A stretch of 42,006 nt of DNA from assembly GCA_020725195.1 (NCBI GenBank), contig DYFL01000019.1, forward strand, positions 1 to 42,006, written 5' to 3'. The notes under the pieces were generated by a model. That model did not search any database. It had not been told where the DNA came from and saw nothing but the letters and a program-made list of their open reading frames with translations. The number at the start of each line of letters is the position of its first letter. Positions within the stretch are counted from its first letter, which is position 1. A program made the translations under genes and the position numbers. The stretch comes from Hydrogenophilus sp. (GTDB lineage: Bacteria; Pseudomonadota; Gammaproteobacteria; Burkholderiales; Thiobacillaceae). Of the stretch, positions 6,735 through 14,888 are shown one piece after another.

Positions 6735-7741
6735 ACTTCCCGGCCCTGCTCAACAAGCTCATCGCCCGCGAGGACCTCGGCCGGGGGGAGATGCTGGAGC
6801 TCATGCGCGCCGTCATGACCGGCGCCCTCAGCCCGGCGCAGATCGCCGGTGCCATCGTGGCCCTGCGCATGAAGGGCGAAACGGTGACGGAGCTGGCCGC
6901 CGCGGCCCAGGTGATGCGCGAGCTCTCCGTCAAGGTGCCGCTGGAGGGCGTGCCGCACCTGGTCGACACCTGCGGCACCGGCGGCGACGGGGCCCACACC
7001 TTCAACATCTCCACCGCGGCGGCCTTCGTGGCCGCGGCGGCCGGGGCCCACGTGGCCAAGCACGGCGGGCGCTCGGTGTCCTCCAAGTCCGGCAGCGCCG
7101 ACGTGCTCGAGGCCCTGGGCGTCAACGTCAGCCTGGAGCCCGCGCGCATCGCCCAGGCGGTGCGCGAGATCGGCGTGGGCTTCATGTTCGCGCCCCAGCA
7201 CCACACGGCCATGAAGCACGCCGCGCCGGTGCGCAGGGAGCTGGGCGTGCGCACGCTGTTCAACCTGCTCGGGCCCATGACCAATCCCGCGGGCGCGCCC
7301 AACCAGGTGCTCGGCGTCTTCCACCGCGACCTCGTGCGCAAGCTCGCCGAGGTGCTGCGCGAGCTGGGCAGCCGGCACGTCCTGGTGGTGCACGCGGCCG
7401 ATGGCCTGGACGAGTTCTCGCTCGACGGCGTGACCTTCGTGGCGGAGCTCAAGGACGGCGAGATCACGGAATACGCCGTGCAGCCCCAGGACTTCGGGCT
7501 CTATCACTGTCCCTCGGAGCACCTGGCGGTGGCCGACGTCGAGGAGGCCAAGACGCGGCTGCTGCGCGCGCTCGACGACGAGGACTCGCCGGAGCGGGAC
7601 ATCGTGGCCTTCAACGCCGGGGCGGCCATCTACGTGGCCGGCCTGGCGGCCAGCCTCTCGGAGGGGGTGGAAAAGGCCAAGGCGGCGCTGGCCTCCGGGG
7701 CGGCCAGGGCCAGGCTGCAGTCCCTGGCGACCTTCGCCTGA
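6731..7741 (+). CDS. trpD: Anthranilate phosphoribosyltransferase
   Basis: The 336-residue enzyme transfers the phosphoribosyl group of PRPP to anthranilate, the second step of tryptophan synthesis. An N-terminal helical domain ([15 protein letters not shown]) is followed by the phosphate-binding loop DTCGTGGDG (about residues 78-86) and the [21 protein letters not shown] block that binds PRPP and anthranilate. [10 protein letters not shown] is also diagnostic. Its start overlaps the trpG stop by 4 nt. The usual trpC (indole-3-glycerol phosphate synthase) does not follow; instead there are palindromic repeats and a convergent tRNA gene, so the trp operon appears split here. Confidence 0.97.
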   Translation: MNFPALLNKLIAREDLGRGEMLELMRAVMTGALSPAQIAGAIVALRMKGETVTELAAAAQVMRELSVKVPLEGVPHLVDTCGTGGDGAHTFNISTAAAFVAAAAGAHVAKHGGRSVSSKSGSADVLEALGVNVSLEPARIAQAVREIGVGFMFAPQHHTAMKHAAPVRRELGVRTLFNLLGPMTNPAGAPNQVLGVFHRDLVRKLAEVLRELGSRHVLVVHAADGLDEFSLDGVTFVAELKDGEITEYAVQPQDFGLYHCPSEHLAVADVEEAKTRLLRALDDEDSPERDIVAFNAGAAIYVAGLAASLSEGVEKAKAALASGAARARLQSLATFA

Positions 7742-7788
7742 GCCCACGGCGCCTGCAGCGTTTCATTCCGGTTGGAATTGAAGGCAGG

Positions 7789-7955
7789 CCCCTCCCCTTG
7801 AAGGGGAGGGGGAAGCGCAAGCCAGCCGCCCGCGTACACCTCCCCCTTCAAGGGGAGGCAGGGAGGGGGATGGGGTGTACAGGCATGCTTGCGGCGTTAT
7901 AGCCTGCAGGGCACTCCCCCCATCCCCACCCCCGCCCTCGCCTTGAAGGGGAGGG
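7789..7955. repeat. Three CCCTCCCC-TTGAAGGGGAGGG palindromes
   Basis: Hairpin-forming copies lie at 7789-7812, 7839-7858 and 7935-7955, within the 289-bp gap between trpD and the tRNA gene. Between them is the recurrent GGATGGGG/CCCCATCC text that accompanies this family. Copies point both ways. They may also act as a terminator for trpGD. No gene is seen in this gap. Confidence 0.8.
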
Positions 7956-8030
7956 AGTGCATCGCCTGCTGCGTGCGATCCTGTCGAGTTTTCCTCTGCG
8001 AGGGGATGTAAGGGAGTGGGGTCTGTGTTC

Positions 8031-8107
8031 TGGCGCCCCCGGCACGAATCGAACGTGCGACCCTCCCCTTAGGAGGGGGATGCTCTATCCACTGAGCTAC
8101 GGGGGCG
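8031..8107 (-). tRNA. tRNA-Arg (anticodon CCT)
   Basis: The minus strand folds as a complete cloverleaf. The acceptor stem CGCCCCC pairs with GGGGGCG, the D arm contains AGCTCAGTGGATAGAGC, the anticodon loop is CTCCTAA giving anticodon CCT, and the T arm is GCACG-TTCGAAT-CGTGC. The 3' CCA is encoded (TGG at 8031-8033). It reads AGG arginine codons. A -10-like TAAAAT sits just upstream on the minus strand. Confidence 0.95.
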
Positions 8108-8117
8108 TGAGGCCGGG

Positions 8118-8123
8118 ATTTTA
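8118..8123 (-). promoter_or_regulatory. -10 box of the tRNA-Arg gene
   Basis: TAAAAT on the minus strand, 11 bp before the mature 5' end, within an otherwise GC-rich gap. Confidence 0.45.
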
Positions 8124-8145
8124 ACCCAGGCGGAGGGGGAATTTC

Positions 8146-8733
8146 ATGAAGCTGATCCTGGTCTTCGTGCTCATCACCGTCGCCGGCTGGTGGGCCTTCT
8201 CTATCGGCGGCCGTGGACGGCCGCCGGCGGCAGGGGAGCCGGCGCCCGATTTCACCCTGCCCGATGCCGATGGCCGGCTGCATCGCCTGGCCGACTACCG
8301 CGGCCGCTGGGTCGTGCTCTATTTCTATCCCAAGGCGGACACGCCGGGCTGCACCCGTGAGGCCTGCGCCCTGCGCGACGATTGGGCCGAGTTCGAGCGG
8401 CGGGGTATTGCGGTGCTCGGCGTGAGCGTGGATGGCGCGGCCGCCCAGAAGGCCTTCGCGGAGAAGTACGCCCTGCCGTTTCCCCTGCTCTCCGACCGCG
8501 GCGGGAACATCGCCCAGGCCTACGGGTCTATTTGGGATTTCGGGGTGACCCGCTTCGCCAAGCGGCACAGCTTCCTCATCGACCCCGAGGGGCGCATCGC
8601 CCAGGCGTACCTCGAGGTCCGGCCCGAGCGGCATGCCCGCGAGCTCCTCGACGACATCCGCCGCTTGCAGGTTGAAGAGGGGGGGATGCCCGTCAATAAT
8701 GGAGACAGACATCCTGGAAAGAGCCCGCCATGA
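8146..8733 (+). CDS. Membrane-anchored or exported peroxiredoxin, BCP/PrxQ type
   Basis: The 195-residue protein starts with one hydrophobic segment (LILVFVLITVAGWWAFSIGG) that acts as a signal anchor or uncleaved leader, then a thioredoxin-fold AhpC/TSA domain from about residue 28. PDFTLPDADGRLHRLADYRG and FYPKADTPGCTREACALRD are diagnostic of the bacterioferritin-comigratory protein (PrxQ) class. The peroxidatic Cys in PGCT and the resolving Cys five residues later in EACAL are both present. It should reduce hydroperoxides on the outer face of the inner membrane. The ribosome binding site is GGAGGGGG. The stop overlaps the start of the DksA-like gene (ATGA), so both are made together. Confidence 0.88.
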   Translation: MKLILVFVLITVAGWWAFSIGGRGRPPAAGEPAPDFTLPDADGRLHRLADYRGRWVVLYFYPKADTPGCTREACALRDDWAEFERRGIAVLGVSVDGAAAQKAFAEKYALPFPLLSDRGGNIAQAYGSIWDFGVTRFAKRHSFLIDPEGRIAQAYLEVRPERHARELLDDIRRLQVEEGGMPVNNGDRHPGKSPP

Positions 8734-9128
8734 GCCATCTGAAGAAGCAAGACCTCGATGCCGTGCGCCGTGTCCTGCAGGCGCGCAAGGCCGAGCTGCT
8801 GGAGCGTATCCGCACCGCGCTGGAGGAGAGCGGCGACAACCAGTATGCGGAGATCCTCGGCCGCTCGCCCGGCGACACCAGCGACGAGGCGCTGGCCACC
8901 AGCCTCGCCGACCTGTCCGCCGCGCGCATCGACCGGGAGATCACGGAATACCGGGCCCTGGAGGCGGCCGAGCGGCGCATGGAGGGCGCGGATTGCGGCA
9001 CCTGCAGCGACTGCGGCGGGCCCATCCCCGTGGAGCGCCTCGTGGCCAATCCGGCGGCGACGCGCTGCGTCGACTGCCAGTCCGTGCACGAGCGCACCTA
9101 TGCCGGCCAGGAGCACGGCTCGCTGTAG
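8730..9128 (+). CDS. DksA/TraR-family C4 zinc-finger protein
   Basis: The 132-residue protein has an N-terminal helical coiled coil (about residues 1-85) and a C-terminal zf-dskA_traR finger: CGTCSDCGGPIP (about 90-101) and RCVDCQSVHE (about 112-121). The family binds the secondary channel of RNA polymerase and alters initiation, often with ppGpp. The acidic tip that DksA uses is not in the canonical DxxDxA form; instead the tip region reads SPGDTSDEALATS, so it may be a TraR-like or YbiI-like paralogue rather than DksA itself. Translation is coupled to the upstream peroxiredoxin by ATGA overlap, hinting at a redox-linked role. A strong intrinsic terminator follows. Confidence 0.88.
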   Translation: MSHLKKQDLDAVRRVLQARKAELLERIRTALEESGDNQYAEILGRSPGDTSDEALATSLADLSAARIDREITEYRALEAAERRMEGADCGTCSDCGGPIPVERLVANPAATRCVDCQSVHERTYAGQEHGSL

Positions 9129-9155
9129 CCGGCAGTACAATCTCGCCTTACACGG

Positions 9156-9187
9156 AAGCGGGGCATCGCGCCCCGCTTGTCTTTTTT
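9156..9187 (+). terminator. Rho-independent terminator
   Basis: AAGCGGGGC (9156-9164) and GCCCCGCTT (9170-9178) form a perfect 9-bp stem with loop ATCGC, followed by GTCTTTTTTCC. It ends the peroxiredoxin-DksA transcript. It lies 13 bp before the uup start codon and downstream of a TACAAT (9136-9141), so it would also sit inside a uup leader if that hexamer is used. Confidence 0.85.
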
Positions 9188-9200
9188 CCGGTCCGCTGAC

Positions 9201-11120
9201 ATGCCCTTGCTCACCCTCGACAAACTGGAACTCGCCTACGGCCACTGGCCGCTCCTGGACGGGGCCTCGCTGGTGCTGGACCGCGGCGACCGCGTCGGGC
9301 TCATCGGCCGCAACGGCACCGGCAAGTCCAGCCTGCTCCGGATCGTGGCCGGCGAGGTCGCGTCCGACGCCGGCACGGTCTGGCGCGCCCCCGCCCTGCG
9401 TCTGGGCTACGTGCCCCAGGAGCCCGCCTTCCAGCCGGGGCACAGCGTGTTCGAGGCCTGCGCCGAGGGCCTGGGCGCGGCGCGGGCGCTCATCACCGCC
9501 TACCACGACGCCGCCCACCGCGTGGCCGAGGGCGACGCGGCGGCATTGGCCGATCTCGAACGCCTGGGCCACGCGCTGGAGGTGCACGACGCCTGGCGCC
9601 TGAACAGCCGGGTGGAGGAGACCCTGAGCCGGCTCGGCCTGCCCGCCGACACGCCGGTGGAGACCCTCTCCGGCGGCCAGAAGAAGCGTGTCGCCCTGGC
9701 CCGGGCCCTGGTGGCCGAGCCGGAGCTCCTGCTCCTCGACGAGCCCACCAACCACCTGGACTTCGAGGCCATCGCCTGGCTGGAGGAATTGCTCAAGGCC
9801 TACGCGGGCGCGCTGCTTTTCGTCACCCACGACCGGCGCTTCCTCGACAACGTCGCCAACCGCATTGTCGAGCTGGACCGCGGCGAGCTGCGCGGCTATG
9901 TAGGCAACTTCGCCGCCTACCAGCAGGCCAAGGCCGAGGAGCTCACGGTCGAGGCCGCGCACAACCGCAAGTTCGACAAGTTCTGGCGCCAGGAGGAGGC
10001 CTGGATCCGCAAGGGCATCGAGGCGCGGCGCACCCGCAACGAGGGCCGGGTGCGGCGCCTGGAGGACTTGCGCCGCAGCCGCGCGGTACGCCGCGAGCGC
10101 CAGGGCCAGGTGGAGCTCGCCCTGGACGCGGGCGAGCGCTCCGGCAAGCTGGTGGCCGAGCTGGAGGACGTCAGCCACGGCTACGGCGGCCGCATGCTGA
10201 TCCGCGACTTTTCCAGCCGCATCCAGCGCGGCGACAAGGTGGGCCTGATCGGCCCCAACGGCTCGGGCAAGACCACGCTCATCCGCCTGATCCTCGGCGA
10301 GCTCGCGCCCGACGCCGGCCGCATCCGCCGCGGCACCAACCTCAACGTCGCCTACTTCGACCAGTTCCGCAATCGGCTCGACGACGAGGCCACCCTCATC
10401 GACACCATCGCCCCGGGATCGGACTACGTCGAGATCGGCGGCGAGCGCCGCCACGCCATCTCCTACCTGGAGTCCTTCCTCTTCCCCGCCGAGCGGGCCC
10501 GGGCCAAGGTCTCGGCCCTGTCCGGGGGCGAGCGCAACCGGTTGCTATTGGCCCGGCTCTTTGCCAGGCCGGCCAATCTCCTGGTGCTGGACGAGCCGAC
10601 CAACGACCTCGACATCGACACCCTGGAACTCCTGGAGCAGCTGCTGCAGGACTATGAAGGCACCGTGCTCCTGGTCTCGCACGACCGCGCCTTCCTCGAC
10701 AACGTGGTGACCCAGTCCATCTGCTTCGAAGGCGACGGCCGGCTCGTCGAGATCGCCGGCGGCTACGAGGACTGGCAGCTCTACCGCGCCCGGCAGGCCG
10801 GGGCGGCCGTGGTCCGGGAGAAGCCCAGGGCGGAGCCCAAACCCGCGGCCAGGCCGGCAGCGAAGCCCGGCAAGGCGGGGCTGAGCTACAAGGAGAACAA
10901 GGAGCTGGAGGCCATCCCCGCCCGGATCGAGGCCCTGGAGGCCGAGCAGGCGCAGCTTGCCGCCCGGCTCGCAGACCCGGCCCTCTACAAGGCCGGCCCG
11001 GAGGAGGCGAGGGCGCTCAACGAGCGCGCCTCGGAGGTCGAGGAGGAGCTCATGCAGCTGCTCGCCCGCTGGGAGGAACTGGAGGCCAAGCGCGCCGCCA
11101 GCGCCGGCACTACGGGCTAG
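9201..11120 (+). CDS. uup: ABC-F ATPase Uup
   Basis: The 639-residue soluble protein has two ABC ATPase domains and no membrane part, as in the ABC-F ribosome-associated family. Walker A motifs are GRNGTGKSS (about residue 37) and GPNGSGKTT (about 352). Signature motifs are LSGGQKKRVALARAL (about 156) and LSGGERNRLLLARLF (about 440), each followed by LDEPTN. The linker is rich in Arg and Lys. The last 70 residues form a Lys/Glu-rich coiled coil starting LSYKENKELEAIPARIE, which marks Uup, a protein that binds branched DNA and ribosomes, rather than EttA. ATG 9201 opens MPLLTLDKLELAYG. The nearest upstream alternative, TTG 9177, lies inside the terminator stem. Confidence 0.93.
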   Translation: MPLLTLDKLELAYGHWPLLDGASLVLDRGDRVGLIGRNGTGKSSLLRIVAGEVASDAGTVWRAPALRLGYVPQEPAFQPGHSVFEACAEGLGAARALITAYHDAAHRVAEGDAAALADLERLGHALEVHDAWRLNSRVEETLSRLGLPADTPVETLSGGQKKRVALARALVAEPELLLLDEPTNHLDFEAIAWLEELLKAYAGALLFVTHDRRFLDNVANRIVELDRGELRGYVGNFAAYQQAKAEELTVEAAHNRKFDKFWRQEEAWIRKGIEARRTRNEGRVRRLEDLRRSRAVRRERQGQVELALDAGERSGKLVAELEDVSHGYGGRMLIRDFSSRIQRGDKVGLIGPNGSGKTTLIRLILGELAPDAGRIRRGTNLNVAYFDQFRNRLDDEATLIDTIAPGSDYVEIGGERRHAISYLESFLFPAERARAKVSALSGGERNRLLLARLFARPANLLVLDEPTNDLDIDTLELLEQLLQDYEGTVLLVSHDRAFLDNVVTQSICFEGDGRLVEIAGGYEDWQLYRARQAGAAVVREKPRAEPKPAARPAAKPGKAGLSYKENKELEAIPARIEALEAEQAQLAARLADPALYKAGPEEARALNERASEVEEELMQLLARWEELEAKRAASAGTTG

Positions 11121-11213
11121 GCCGTGATCGAGGCCGTGCGCACGATCATGCGTGCCTGCGGCCGGAGGATTGGGATGGGTTGCCCGGCGTGGCTGCCCCC
11201 ATCCCCCTCCCAG

Positions 11214-11339
11214 CCTCCCCCTTGAAGGGGGAGGAGGGCGCTGGGGTTCCCCCTCCCCTTCAAGCGGAGATCAGCGAAAGTCGATTCTCCGGGTTCGGGG
11301 GAGTACGCTGGGTTTATCCCCTCCCCTTCAAGGGGAGGG
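11214..11339. repeat. Three CCCTCCCC palindromes between uup and the DUF559 gene
   Basis: Copies lie at 11214-11234, 11250-11269 (one arm damaged, GCGGAG) and 11318-11339 (perfect 22-bp palindrome). They fill most of the 277-bp gap, along with GGGATGGGTTG spacer text. No gene is seen here. Confidence 0.8.
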
Positions 11340-11397
11340 ATAGGGTGGGGATGGGTTGTCCGGAGCCTAAGGACGGCGGGATCTAAGGGGGGCGAAC

Positions 11398-11820
11398 ATG
11401 AAGGGGCAGACCAGCGGAGCGATCCTGGACGGCAGGCTCCAGCGTACCCTGCGCAGGAACATGACCGAAGCCGAGCAGCGCCCCTGGCGCCATCTGCGGC
11501 AAAGGCAGATGGGGGGACACAGGTTTCGCCGACAGCATCCCTTCGCCGATTACATCCTGGACTTCGTCTGTCTCGAAGCGAGGCTGGTCGTGGAGGTGGA
11601 CGGCGGCCAGCACGCCGATCAGGCCGGCAAGGATCAGATGCGCAGCCGGTTCCTGGAGCGGGCCGGATTCCGTGTGCTGAGATTCTGGAACCACGAGGTG
11701 CTGGAGGAACTGGAGTCCGTCAAGGAAGCGATCTTCCTGGCCTTGCAACCCCACCCCCATCCCAACCTTCCCCCTGAGGGGGAAGGGGCAGACTCCCAGG
11801 CCGGTGGAGAGGGTCGCTGA
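11398..11820 (+). CDS. DUF559 endonuclease-like protein
   Basis: The 140-residue protein matches the DUF559 family, small proteins with the restriction-endonuclease (Vsr-like) fold whose role is unproven. Diagnostic blocks are LRRNMTEAEQRPWRHLR (about residues 20-36), RFRRQHPFADYILDFVC (about 42-58) and LVVEVDGGQH (about 64-73). They carry the catalytic Asp, Glu and Gln positions (YILDF and EVDGGQ). The family usually has Leu-Trp where this has Pro-Trp. The core ends near residue 116 (KEAIFLALQP). The final 25 residues (HPHPNLPPEGEG and beyond) are translated from a palindromic intergenic repeat, so the natural stop has been replaced by repeat sequence. The gene sits alone between repeat clusters. 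Confidence 0.85.
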   Translation: MKGQTSGAILDGRLQRTLRRNMTEAEQRPWRHLRQRQMGGHRFRRQHPFADYILDFVCLEARLVVEVDGGQHADQAGKDQMRSRFLERAGFRVLRFWNHEVLEELESVKEAIFLALQPHPHPNLPPEGEGADSQAGGEGR

Positions 11821-11939
11821 CCGAGTGCACGACTTCGCAATTCATGGAGCATTCCCTCCCCTTCAAGGGGAGGGATAGGGTGGGGATGGGTTGCTCGCCG
11901 GCTTGGATGTGCCCCCATCCCCCTCCCCTTCAAGGGGAG
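11766..11939. repeat. Palindromic repeat cluster at and after the DUF559 gene end
   Basis: Copies lie at 11766-11786 (CCTTCCCCCTGAGGGGGAAGG, inside the coding frame), 11854-11874 (perfect) and 11921-11939. The spacer again carries GGGATAGGGTGGGGATGGG. The gap to polX (11821-12108) holds only these and a possible -10 (TACACT, 12021-12026). Confidence 0.8.
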
Positions 11940-12108
11940 CACCCTGAGGGCATAAAAGGCTGGGGTGGGGATGGGTGCTATGCGGCGCGCCCTGAGGGGG
12001 ACCCGATCCAGGCGTAGCGCTACACTGAATACCATCCGGGGATGAAGCCGTCCGGGCCGACAGCTCGCCCGGATCGCATGGCCCCGTCAGTTCAGCGCGG
12101 AGACCGGC

Positions 12109-13833
12109 ATGCCCGTCCACAACGCCGACATCGCGGCGATCTTCGACGAGATCGCCGACCTGCTGGAGATCCAGGGGGCCAACCCCTTCCGCGTGCGCGC
12201 CTACCGCAACGCCGCCCGCACCGTCGGCGACTTCGGCCGCGACCTGGCGGCGCTGGTCAACAAGGGCCAGGCGCTGCCCAAGATCCCGGGCGTGGGCGAC
12301 GACCTCGCGGGCAAGATCCGCGAGATCGCGACCACCGGCCGCTGCGCGGCCCTGGAGCAGCTGCACAAGCAGCTGCCCGCCGCCGTCACCGAACTGCTCA
12401 GGATCCCCGGCCTGGGGCCGAAGCGGGTGAAGGCCCTGTACGACGCGCTCCACGTCGACACCCCCGAGGCCCTGCGCGAGGCGGCGCAGTCCGGGCGCAT
12501 CCGCGACCTGCCGGGCTTCGGCGAGAAGACCGAGGCCCACATCCTGGAGGCCCTCAAGGTCCGCTCCGGCGAGGCCCGCCGCTTCAAGCTGCCGGTGGCC
12601 GCCCAGTACGCCGAGGCCCTGGTGGCCTGGCTGCGCAAGATCAAGGGCGTGAAGCAGGTGGAGATCGCCGGCAGCTACCGCCGCCGCAAGGAGACCGTGG
12701 GCGACATCGACATCCTGGTCGCGGCCCGGGACGGCGGCCCGGTGATGGAGCGCTTCACCGCCTACGACGAGGTGCGCGAGGTGCTCGCCCACGGCGAGAC
12801 CCGCGCCTCGGTGGTGCTCAGGAGCGGCCTGCAGGTGGACCTGCGCGTGGTCGAGCCGGACAGCTTCGGAGCGGCGCTGCACTACTTCACCGGCTCCAAG
12901 GCCCACAACATCGCCGTGCGCAAGCGGGCCCAGGAGCGCGGCCTCAAGGTCAACGAATACGGCGTCTTCCGGGGCGAGGCGCGCGTCGCCGGCGAGACCG
13001 AGGCATCGGTGTTCGAGGCCGTCGAGCTGCCCTGGATCCCACCTGAATTGCGAGAAGACCGCGGCGAGATCGAGTGGGCCGCCCGCGCGCCGCTGCCCCG
13101 CCTCGTCGAGCGCGGCGACCTCAGGGGCGACCTGCACTGCCACAGCAAGGCGAGCGACGGCAGCGCCACGCTGAAGGAGCTCGCCGAGGCGGCACGCGCG
13201 CGCGGCCTGGAATACCTCGCCATCACCGAGCACTCCCAGAGGCTCACCGTGGCCCGGGGGCTGGACGCCGAGCGGCTCCTGAAGCAGATGGACGAGATCG
13301 ACCGGCTCAATGCCGGGCTCGACGGCATCACCCTGCTCAAGGGCATCGAGGTGGACATCCTGGAGGACGGGCGGCTGGACCTGCCGGACGCGGTGCTGGG
13401 CAAGCTCGACCTCGTCGTCGGCGCCGTGCACAGCCACTTCGAGCTGCCTCCGGCCAGGCAGATGAAGCGCCTGATGCGGGCCATCGACCATCCCCACTTC
13501 ACCCTGCTCGCGCACCCCACGACCCGGCAGCTGGACAAGCGTCCCGCCCTGGAGCTCGACTGGCTCAGGCTCATCCGCCACGTGCGCGAGCGGGGCTGCT
13601 TCCTGGAGCTCGATTCCCAGCCCGACCGCCTGGACCTGATCGACATCTACTGCCGCATGGCCAAGGAGGAGGGCGTGCTGGTGGCGGTCAACTCCGACGC
13701 CCACAGGGTCGAAGACTTCGGCGACCTCGACTACGGCATCGGCCAGGCCCGGCGCGGCTGGCTCGAGGCGAAGGACGTGCTCAACGCCCGGCGGCTGGCG
13801 CAGCTCAGGCCGCTGCTCGAGCGCACCATGTGA
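12109..13833 (+). CDS. polX: Family X DNA polymerase with PHP domain
   Basis: The 574-residue protein joins a pol beta-like polymerase to a PHP 3'-5' exonuclease domain, a DNA repair enzyme known from Bacillus, Thermus and Deinococcus. The N-terminal helical 8-kDa-like domain (ANPFRVRAYRNAARTV) and two helix-hairpin-helix elements (IPGVGDDLAGKI, IPGLGPKRVKAL) precede the palm. Palm motif GSYRRRKETVGDIDILVA (about residues 186-203) supplies the DxD metal ligands. The PHP domain begins at DLHCHSKASDGS (about 341) and continues with AITEHSQ, GIEVDIL, HPTTRQ and SDAHR, all metal-binding motifs. Length is typical. The next gene begins 8 nt after the stop, so the two are probably co-transcribed. 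Confidence 0.95.
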   Translation: MPVHNADIAAIFDEIADLLEIQGANPFRVRAYRNAARTVGDFGRDLAALVNKGQALPKIPGVGDDLAGKIREIATTGRCAALEQLHKQLPAAVTELLRIPGLGPKRVKALYDALHVDTPEALREAAQSGRIRDLPGFGEKTEAHILEALKVRSGEARRFKLPVAAQYAEALVAWLRKIKGVKQVEIAGSYRRRKETVGDIDILVAARDGGPVMERFTAYDEVREVLAHGETRASVVLRSGLQVDLRVVEPDSFGAALHYFTGSKAHNIAVRKRAQERGLKVNEYGVFRGEARVAGETEASVFEAVELPWIPPELREDRGEIEWAARAPLPRLVERGDLRGDLHCHSKASDGSATLKELAEAARARGLEYLAITEHSQRLTVARGLDAERLLKQMDEIDRLNAGLDGITLLKGIEVDILEDGRLDLPDAVLGKLDLVVGAVHSHFELPPARQMKRLMRAIDHPHFTLLAHPTTRQLDKRPALELDWLRLIRHVRERGCFLELDSQPDRLDLIDIYCRMAKEEGVLVAVNSDAHRVEDFGDLDYGIGQARRGWLEAKDVLNARRLAQLRPLLERTM

Positions 13834-13841
13834 GGCCGGGC

Positions 13842-14879
13842 ATGGCCGAGATCCGCTTCGAGGCCTTCGAGGACGCACTGGAGCTCTTGAGCCCGGAGGG
13901 CCTCGCGCCCCTGCGCCAGCGCATCCAGGTCCGGCGCGACCCGCTCTTGGGCCACACCGGCGTCTACAACCCGGCCCTGCAGGACAAGGCCAGGACGCTC
14001 TTCGGCGACATCGACCGGGAGGCGCTTATTCGGCTGGTTGCGGAGAGTGCAGAACGCTGCATCTTCTGCCCGGGCAGGCTGGAGGCCACGCCCAGGTACC
14101 CGGCCGCCTTGTTTCCTGAAGGGCGCCTCAAGCAGGGCGAGGCCGTGCTCTTCCCCAACCTCTACGCCCTGGCCCGGCACCATGCCGTGGTGGTGGTGTC
14201 CGAGGCGCACTTCCTGGAGTTGCGCGAATTCACGCCGCAACGGATCGGCGATGCCATGCTGCTCATGCAGAAGTTCATGGAGACGGTTTCCCAGCAGGAG
14301 CCGGATACGGCCTACGCCACCCTGAACGCCAACTACCTCTACCCGGCCGGGGCGAGCCTCGTGCACCCGCACTTCCAGCTGCTCATGGGGCCGCGGCCCT
14401 ATGCGCACCAGGCCCGGCTCCTCGAGGCCTGGCGGGAATACCGCGAAAGGGAGGGCAGCGCCTACGCGGCGGACCTGGCGACGACGGAACAGCGGCTGGG
14501 CGAGCGCTACATCGGGGAACAGGGCGGCTGGCACTGGCTCGCCGCCTGGGCGCCGCTGGGCAACCACGAGATCCAGGCGATGCACGCCTCGGCGGCGGAC
14601 TTCGCCGTGCTGCCGGAATCGGAGGTCGAGGCCCTGGCCGAGGGGCTGTCGCGCATGCTGCGGCTCTACGAGGACCTGGGCTTCCTCAGCTTCAACTTCG
14701 CCCTCTACAGCCAGCGCGGCCACGAGGCCGCCCGGCTCTTCCTGCGCCTCGTCGCCCGGCAGAACCCGGCGCCCCACTACCGCAGCGACGACTACTTCCT
14801 GCAGAAGCTGCAGCAGACCGAGCTGATCCTGCTGCCGCCGGAGGAACTGGCGAGCCGGGCCCGGCGCTTCTTTGGGTAA
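13842..14879 (+). CDS. GalT-like HIT-superfamily nucleotidyltransferase
   Basis: The 345-residue protein belongs to the GalT branch of the HIT superfamily. A zinc-binding pair CIFCPG (about residues 73-78) precedes NLYALARHHAVVVVS, and the active-site motif is AGASLVHPHFQ (about 168-178), whose second His becomes nucleotidylated. Members transfer nucleoside monophosphates between phosphorylated partners: galactose-1-P uridylyltransferase, ADP-glucose phosphorylase, and adenylylsulfate:phosphate adenylyltransferase (APAT, described from Thiobacillus denitrificans). No galactose genes are near, but an APS reductase operon lies 11 kb away, so APAT is a real alternative. It starts 8 nt after polX and ends before two convergent genes. 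Family is firm; substrate is undetermined. Confidence 0.82.
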   Translation: MAEIRFEAFEDALELLSPEGLAPLRQRIQVRRDPLLGHTGVYNPALQDKARTLFGDIDREALIRLVAESAERCIFCPGRLEATPRYPAALFPEGRLKQGEAVLFPNLYALARHHAVVVVSEAHFLELREFTPQRIGDAMLLMQKFMETVSQQEPDTAYATLNANYLYPAGASLVHPHFQLLMGPRPYAHQARLLEAWREYREREGSAYAADLATTEQRLGERYIGEQGGWHWLAAWAPLGNHEIQAMHASAADFAVLPESEVEALAEGLSRMLRLYEDLGFLSFNFALYSQRGHEAARLFLRLVARQNPAPHYRSDDYFLQKLQQTELILLPPEELASRARRFFG

Positions 14880-14888
14880 TCGCGGCGG

